A stretch of 64,000 nucleotides of DNA from Megachile rotundata (taxonomy: Eukaryota; Arthropoda; Insecta; Hymenoptera; Megachilidae). The notes beneath the pieces are model-generated. The model was not told where the DNA came from, did not search any database, and saw only the letters and a list, made by a program, of their open reading frames with translations. The position numbers were made by a program, and so were the translations under genes. Numbering within the stretch: position 1 is the first letter of the stretch; every line of letters begins with the position of its first letter. Below are positions 58,001-64,000 of the stretch, piece after piece. The stretch lies in the NCBI RefSeq assembly GCF_050947335.1, contig NW_027473848.1:1-64000 (forward strand). Reading direction: 5' to 3'.

Positions 58001-60880
58001 ATCATATAAGCATAATATGGCTAATAATATGAGTTAGATTGATAATAATAAGAGTAATAAGTATAGTAATTGTCGTTCTCTCGATCATATAAGCATAATA
58101 TGGCTAATAATATGAGTTAGAGTGATAATACTAAGAGTAGTGAGTACAGTTCTTCTCATTCTATCGATCATATAAGCATAATATGGCTAGTAATATGAGT
58201 TAGATTGATAATAATAAGAGTAATAAGTATAGTATTTGTCGTTCTATCGATCATGTAAGCATAATATGGCTAATAATACGAGTTAGATTGATAATAATAA
58301 GAGTAATGAGTATAGTAATTGTAGATCTATCGATCATTTAAGCATAATATGGCTAATAATATGAGTTAGATTGATAATAATAACAGTAATAAGTATAGTA
58401 ATTGTCGTTCTATCGATCATATAAGCATAATATGGCTAATATTATGAGTTAGATTGATAATAATAAGAGTAATAAGTATAGTATTTGTCGTTCTATCGAT
58501 CATATAAGCATAATATGGCTAATAATATGAGTTAGATTGATAATAATAAGAGTAATAAGTATAGTAATTGTCGTTCTATCGATCATTTAAGCATAGTATG
58601 GGTAATAATATGAGTCAGATTGATAATAATAACAGTAATAAGTATAGTAATTGTCGTTCTATGGATAATAAGCATAATATGGCTAATAATATGAGTTAGA
58701 TTGATAATACTAAGAGTAGTGAGTATAGTAATTCTCGTTCTATCGATCATATAAGCATAATATGGCTAATAATATGATTTCGATTGATAATAATAAGAGT
58801 AATAAGTATAGTAATTGTCGTTCTATCGATCATATAAGCATAATAAGGCTAATAATATGAGTTAGATTGATAATACTAAGAGTAGTGAGTATAGTAATTC
58901 TCGTTCTATCGATCATATAAGCATAATATGGCTAATAATATGAGTTAGATTGATAATAATAAGAGTAATGAGTATAGTAATTGTAGATCTATCGATCATT
59001 TAAGCATAATATGGCTAATAATATGAGTTAGATTGATAATAATAACAGTAATAAGTATAGTAATTGTCGTTCTATCGATCATTTAAGCATAATGTGGGTA
59101 ATAATATGAGTCAGATTGATAATAATAACAGTAATAAGTATAGTAATTGTCGTTCTATCGATAATATAAGCATAATATGGCTAATAATATGAGTTAGATT
59201 GATAATACTAAGAGTAGTGAGTATAGTAGTTCTCGTTCTATCGATCATATAAGCATAATATGGCTAATAATATGAGTTAGATTGATAATAATAAGAGTAA
59301 TAAGTATAGTAATTGTCGTTCTATCGATCATATAAACATAATAGGGCTAATAATATGAGTTAGATTGATAATACTAAGAGTAGTGAGTATAGTAATTCTC
59401 GTTCTATCGATCATATAAGCATAATATGGCTGATAATATGAGTTAGATTGATAATAATAAGAGTAATGAGTATAGTAATTGTAGATCTATCGATCATTTA
59501 AGCATAATATGGCTAATAATATGAGTTAGATTGATAATAGTGAGTGTAATAAGTATAGTGAATGTCGTTCTATCGATCATATCAGCATAATACGGGTAAT
59601 AATATGAGTTGGATTGATAATAATAAGAGTAATGAGTATAGTAATTGTAGGTCTATCGATCGTATAAGCATAATATGGCTAATAATATGAGTTAGATTGA
59701 TAATAATAACAGTAATAAGTATAGTAATTGTCGTTCTATCGATAATATAAGCATAATATGGCTAATAATATGAGTTAGATTGATAATACTAAGAGTAGTG
59801 AGTATAGTAATTGTCGTTCTATCGATCATATAAGCATAATATGGCTAATAATATGAGTTAGATTGATAATAATAAGAGTAATAAGTATAGTATTTGTCGT
59901 TCTATCGATCATATAAGCATAATATGGCTAATAATACGAGTTAGATTGATAATAATAAGAGTAGTAAGTATAGTAATTGTCGTTCTATCGATCATTTAAG
60001 CATAATATGGCTACTAATATGAGTTAGATTGATAATACTAAGAGTAGTGAGTATAGTAATTCTCGTTCTATCGATCATATAAGCATAATATGGCTAATAA
60101 TATGAGTTAGATTGATAATACTAAGAGTAGTGAGTATAGTAATTCTCGTTCTATCGATCATATAAGCATAATATGGCTAATAATATGAGTTAGATTGATA
60201 ATAATAAGAGAAATAAGTATAGTAATTGTCGTTCTATCGATCATATAAACATAATAGGGCTAATAATATGAGTTAGATTGATAATAGTGAGTGTAATAAG
60301 TATAGTGAATGTCGTTCTATCGATCATATCAGCATAATACGGGTAATAATATGAGTTGGATTGATAATAATAAGAGTAATGAGTATAGTAATTGTAGGTC
60401 TATCGATCGTATAAGCATAATATGGCTAATAATATGAGTCAGATTCATAATAATAACAGTAATAAGTATAGTAATTGTCGTTCTATCGATCATATAAGCA
60501 TAATATGGCTAATAATATGAGTTAGATTGATAATAATAAGAGTAATGAGTATAGTAATTGTAGATCTATCGATCATTTAAGCATAATATGGCTAATAATA
60601 TGAGTTAGATTGATAATAATAACAGTAATAAGTATAGTAATTGTCGTTCTATCGATCATTTAAGCATAATATGGGTAATAATATGAGTCAGATTGATAAT
60701 AATAACAGTAATAAGTATAGTAATTGTCGTTCTATCGATAATATAAGCATAATATGGCTAATAATATGAGTTAGATTGATAATACTAAGAGTAGTGAGTA
60801 TAGTAGTTCTCGTTCTATCGATCATATAAGCATAATATGGCTAATAATATGAGTTAGATTGATAATAATAAGAGTAATAA
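55100..60880 (+). repeat. Mosaic stretch without a long tandem unit
   Basis: The 83-bp array continues, but I see no multi-kilobase tandem copy here. Short runs of subtypes recur: F monomers at 55,947, 56,611, 59,514 and 60,261, the GTATTTGTCG then CATTTAAG...GGGTAAT series, and the ACATAATAGGG variants. There are more private substitutions than in 38-50 kb, for example GATTTCGATTG at about 58,777, ATAAATACAG at about 57,630 and ATCGTTCATATAAG at about 55,840. This suggests older, less recently homogenised sequence, judged by eye. Confidence 0.6.
58662..58672 (+). other. 2-bp deletion in one monomer
   Basis: ATGGATAATAAGC replaces ATCGATAATATAAGC, giving an 81-bp monomer with one substitution beside the loss. 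I found no second copy of this change. Confidence 0.88.
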
Positions 60881-60889
60881 GTATAGTAA

Positions 60890-61450
60890 TTGTCGTTCTA
60901 TCGATCATATAAACATAATAGGGCTAATAATATGAGTTAGATTGATAATACTAAGAGTAGTGAGTATAGTAATTCACGTTCTATCGATCATATAAGCATA
61001 ATATGGCTAATAATATGAGTTAGATTGATAATAATAAAAGTAATGAGTATAGTAATTGTAGATCTATCGATCATTTAAGCATAATATGGCTAATAATATG
61101 AGTTAGATTGATAATAGTGAGTGTAATAAGTATAGTGAATGTCGTTCTATCGATCATATCAGCATAATACGGGTAATAATATGAGTTGGATTGATAATAA
61201 TAAGAGTAATGAGTATAGTAATTGTAGGTCTATCGATCGTATAAGCATAATATGGCTAATAATATGAGTCAGATTCATAATAATAACAGTAATAAGTATA
61301 GTAATTGTCGTTCTATCGATCATATAAGCATAATATGGCTAATAATATGAGTTAGAGTGATAATACTAAGAGTAGTGAGTACAGTAATTCTCATTCTATC
61401 GATCATTTAAGCATAATATGGCTAATAATATGAGTTAGATTGATAATAAT
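60890..61450 (+). repeat. Block V, copy 1 (offset 26 monomers)
   Basis: Matches 63,048-63,608 at 2,158 bp. AATTCACGTT at 60,971 and 63,129, AATAAAAGTAATG at about 61,034 and 63,192, and the F monomers at 61,091 and 63,249 all agree. The ACATAATAGGG variant that opens the block also occurs alone at about 59,336 and 60,248. Confidence 0.8.
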
Positions 61451-63047
61451 AACAGTAATAAGTATAGTAATAGTCGTTCTATCGATAATATAACCATAAT
61501 ATGGCTAATAATATGAGTTAGATTGATAATACTAAGAGTAGTGAGTATAGTAATTCTCGTTCTATCGATCATATAAGCATAATATGGCTAATAATACGAG
61601 TTAGATTGATAATAATAAGAGTAATAAGTATAGTAATTGTCGTTCTATCGATCATTTAAGCATAATATGGCTAATAATATGAGTTAGATTGATAATAATA
61701 AGAGTAATGAGTATAGTAATTGTAGTTCTATCGATCATATCTGCATAATATGGTTAATAATATGAGTTAGATTGATAATAATAAGAGTAGTAAGTATAGT
61801 AATTGTCGTTCTATCGATAATATAAGCATAATATGGCTAATAATATGAGTTAGATTGATAATACTAAGAGTAGTGAGTATAGTAATTCTCGTTCTATCGA
61901 TCATATAAGCATAATATGGCTAATAATATGAGTTAGATTGATAATAATAAGAGTAATAAGTATAGTAATTGTCGTTCTCTCGATCATGTAAGCATAATAT
62001 GGCTAATAATATGAGTTAGAGTGATAATACTAAGAGTAGTGAGTACAGTAATTCTCATTCTATCGATCATATAAGCATAATATGGCTAGTAATATGAGTT
62101 AGATTGATAATAATAAGAGGAATAAGTACAGTATTTGTCGTTCTATCGATCATGTAAGCATAATATGGCTAATAATACGAGTTAGATTGATAATAATAAG
62201 AGTAATGAGTATAGTAATTGTAGATCTATCGATCATTTAAGCATAATATGGCTAATAATATGAGTTAGATTGATAATAATAACAGTAATAAGTATAGTAA
62301 TTGTCGTTCTATCGATAATATAATCATAATATGGCTAATAATATGAGTTAGATTGATAATACTAAGAGTAGTGAGTATAGTAATTCTCGTTCTATCGATC
62401 ATATAAGCATAATATGGCTAATAATATGAGTTAGATTGATAATAATAACAGTAATAAGTATAGTAATTGTCGTTCTATAGATAATATAATCATAATATGG
62501 CTAATAATATGAGTTAGATTGATAATACTAAGAGTAGTGAGTATAGTAATTGTCGTTCTATCGATCATATAAGCATAATATGGCTAATAATATGAGTTAG
62601 ATTGATAATAATAAGAGTAATAAGTATAGTATTTGTCGTTCTATCGATCATGTAAGCATAATATGGCTAATAATACGAGTTAGATTGATAATAATAAGAG
62701 TAATGAGTATAGTAATTGTCGTTCTATCGATCATTTAAGCATAATATGGGTAATAATATGAGTCAGATTGATAATAATAACAGTAATAAGTATAGTAATT
62801 GTCGTTCTATCGATAATATAAGCATAATATGGCTAATAATATGAGTTAGATTGATAATACTAAGAGTAGTGAGTATAGTAGTTCTCGTTCTATCGATCAT
62901 ATAAGCATAATATGGCTAATAATATGAGTTAGATTGATAATAATAAGAGTAATGAGTATAGTAATTGTAGATCTATCGATCATTTAAGCATAATATGGCT
63001 AATAATATGAGTTAGATTGATAATAATAACAGTAATAAGTATAGTAA

Positions 63048-63608
63048 TTGTCGTTCTATCGATCATATGAACATAATAGGGCTAATAATATCAGTTAGAT
63101 TGATAATACTAAGAGTAGTGAGTATAGTAATTCACGTTCTATCGATCATATAAGCATAATATGGCTAATAATATGAGTTAGATTGATAATAATAAAAGTA
63201 ATGAGTATAGTAATTGTAGATCTATCGATCATTTAAGCATAATATGGCTAATAATATGAGTTAGATTGATAATAGTGAGTGTAATAAGTATAGTGAATGT
63301 CGTTCTATCGATCATATCAGCATAATACGGGTAATAATATGAGTTGGATTGATAATAATAAGAGTAATGAGTATAGTAATTGTAGGTCTATCGATCGTAT
63401 AAGCATAATATGGCTAATAATATGAGTCAGATTCATAATAATAACAGTAATAAGTATAGTAATTGTCGTTCTATCGATCATATAAGCATAATATGGCTAA
63501 TAATATGAGTTAGAGTGATAATACTAAGAGTAGTGAGTACAGTAATTCTCATTCTATCGATCATTTAAGCATAATATGGCTAATAATATGAGTTAGATTG
63601 ATAATAAT
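63048..63608 (+). repeat. Block V, copy 2
   Basis: Second copy of 60,890-61,450, differing at CATATGAACATAAT (63,065) and TATCAGTTAG (about 63,090). After about 63,608 it leaves the copied sequence with a GTATTGCCCG variant monomer. Confidence 0.78.
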
Positions 63609-64000
63609 AAGAGTAATAAGTATAGTATTGCCCGTTCTATCGATCATATAAGCATAATATGGCTAATAATACGAGTTAGATTGATAATAGTAAGAGTAAT
63701 AAGTACAGTAATTGTCGTTCTATCGATCATTTAAGCATAATATGGCTATTAATATGAGTTAGATTGATAATAATAAGAGTAATGAGTATAGTAATTGTAG
63801 TTCTATCGATCATATCTGCATAATATGGTTAATAATATGAGTTAGAATGATAATACTAAGAGTAGTGAGTATAGTAGTTCTCGTTCTATCGATCATATAA
63901 GCATAATATGGCTAATAATATGAGTTAGATTGATAATAATAAGAGTAATAAGTATAGTAATTGTCGTTCTATCAATCATATAAGCATAATAAGGCTAATA

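Larger units (their letters stand above)
1..64000 (+). repeat. 83-bp satellite DNA array, head to tail
   Basis: Seen: a single unit of 83 bp repeats without interruption over the whole window, always in one orientation, giving 771 complete copies. Each monomer opens with TAATAATATGAG (positions 1-12), has GATAATA at 20-26, AGTATAGT near 39-46, a GTTCTATCGAT core at about 54-64, and ends CATAATATGG plus C, G or T at 73-83. Base composition of the consensus is 34 A, 29 T, 14 G and 6 C. Most monomers differ from the consensus at fewer than about a dozen positions, by eye. Neither end of the window shows flanking unique DNA or decay, so the array continues on both sides. No gene, RNA gene, transposon, promoter or origin is visible anywhere in it. 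Known: long arrays of this kind are typical of eukaryotic heterochromatin and centromeres. Inferred: a centromeric or other heterochromatic array. I do not recognise the family by name. Confidence 0.98.

Noticed and set aside
1..64000. Protein-coding genes or a tandem-repeat protein
   Set aside because: The unit is 83 bp, not a multiple of 3, so its stop codons rotate through all frames. The consensus allows about 25 sense codons on + and about 33 on -. Nothing with a ribosome-binding site, splice pattern or recognisable product is seen.
1..64000. CRISPR array
   Set aside because: Repeats are contiguous, with no unique spacers between short conserved repeats; the whole 83-bp unit is conserved.
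1..64000. Centromere CENP-B box
   Set aside because: No monomer subtype fits the NTTCGNNNNANNCGGGN pattern. The ATACGGG end of F monomers has the CGGG part, but TCAG stands where TTCG is required.
1..64000. tRNA-derived or Pol III promoter boxes
   Set aside because: GTTCTATCG resembles the B box (GTTCNANNC) but ends in G, and TGGCTAATAAT misses the final G of the A box. No tRNA fold is present.
1..64000. Plasmid or phage iterons, replication origin
   Set aside because: Iterons are about 20 bp and few. Hundreds of 83-bp units with no rep gene, DnaA boxes or other flanking genes do not fit.
1..64000. Simple TAA/TAAT microsatellite
   Set aside because: The monomer is rich in TAA, but its GTTCTATCGAT core and fixed 83-bp length make it a true satellite unit and not a drifting trinucleotide repeat.
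1..64000. Transposon, retroelement or viral insertion
   Set aside because: Monomer phase can be followed through the whole window with only 1-2 bp changes, leaving no room for an inserted element; no inverted monomers or target-site duplications were seen.
1..64000. Computer-generated or collapsed assembly artefact for the whole window
   Set aside because: Copies differ by many shared and private variants arranged in consistent nested blocks, which fits real array history. Local errors remain possible at 37.6-39.6 kb.

Overview
This window is satellite DNA from end to end and contains no gene that I can support. One AT-rich unit of 83 bp is repeated head to tail, always in the same orientation. 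There are 771 complete monomers plus 5 bases of the next. I fixed the register by placing the first base of TAATAAT at monomer position 1, which falls on base 1 of the window. A monomer starts at 83k+1 until base 13,582, and the last, incomplete monomer starts at 63,996. The net shift of +2 over 64 kb equals the sum of the eleven small indels I found (seven +1, three -1, one -2). The consensus has 20 G+C in 83 (about 24% GC), with 14 G and 6 C on the + strand. Because 83 is not a multiple of 3, every stop codon in the unit rotates through all frames. The consensus allows at most about 25 sense codons in a row on + and about 33 on -, so coding is effectively excluded.

The organism is most likely a eukaryote, because tens of kilobases of uninterrupted short-monomer satellite are typical of eukaryotic centromeric, pericentromeric or other constitutive heterochromatin. 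I do not recognise the monomer and cannot name a lineage. CpG is not depleted (two CpG per unit, about twice expectation), which suggests a genome without strong germline CpG methylation, as in many invertebrates. That is inference only.

The monomers fall into a few subtypes that differ at a small set of positions (27, 31, 36, 38, 47-49, 53-57, 64-70, 80-83). The array is a mosaic of duplicated multi-monomer blocks on many scales. From left to right: 1-2,487 is a block found again at 27,643 and 35,611; 2,041-4,200 recurs at 38,233; 4,361-7,348 is an 18-monomer tandem; 7,445-8,750 holds a 10-monomer repeat; 9,620-11,030 is stitched from copies of 2,480-3,430 and 1,195-1,730; 11,040-20,000 holds blocks offset by 53, 39, 11 and 50 monomers; 19,950-24,775 is a 33-monomer tandem; 25,160-28,479 is a 20-monomer tandem; 30,333-38,302 is largely a second copy of 18,049-19,985 followed by 22,080-30,333, with whole-monomer gains and losses; 38,400-49,360 is two complete copies of a 66-monomer (5,478 bp) unit; 48,640-50,133 is a 9-monomer tandem; 49,935-55,094 has 17- and 45-monomer offsets; 55,100-64,000 is a looser mosaic rich in one divergent monomer type. 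Almost every copy keeps the 83-bp register, so turnover looks like in-register unequal exchange or gene conversion.

The points most worth following up are the satellite itself and its nested higher-order structure, four chimeric monomers whose switch points fall in the same 8 bp, a subtype-specific TATCGATA palindrome, the 166-bp dimer length, and a cluster of five private indels at 37.6-39.6 kb that may be assembly error.
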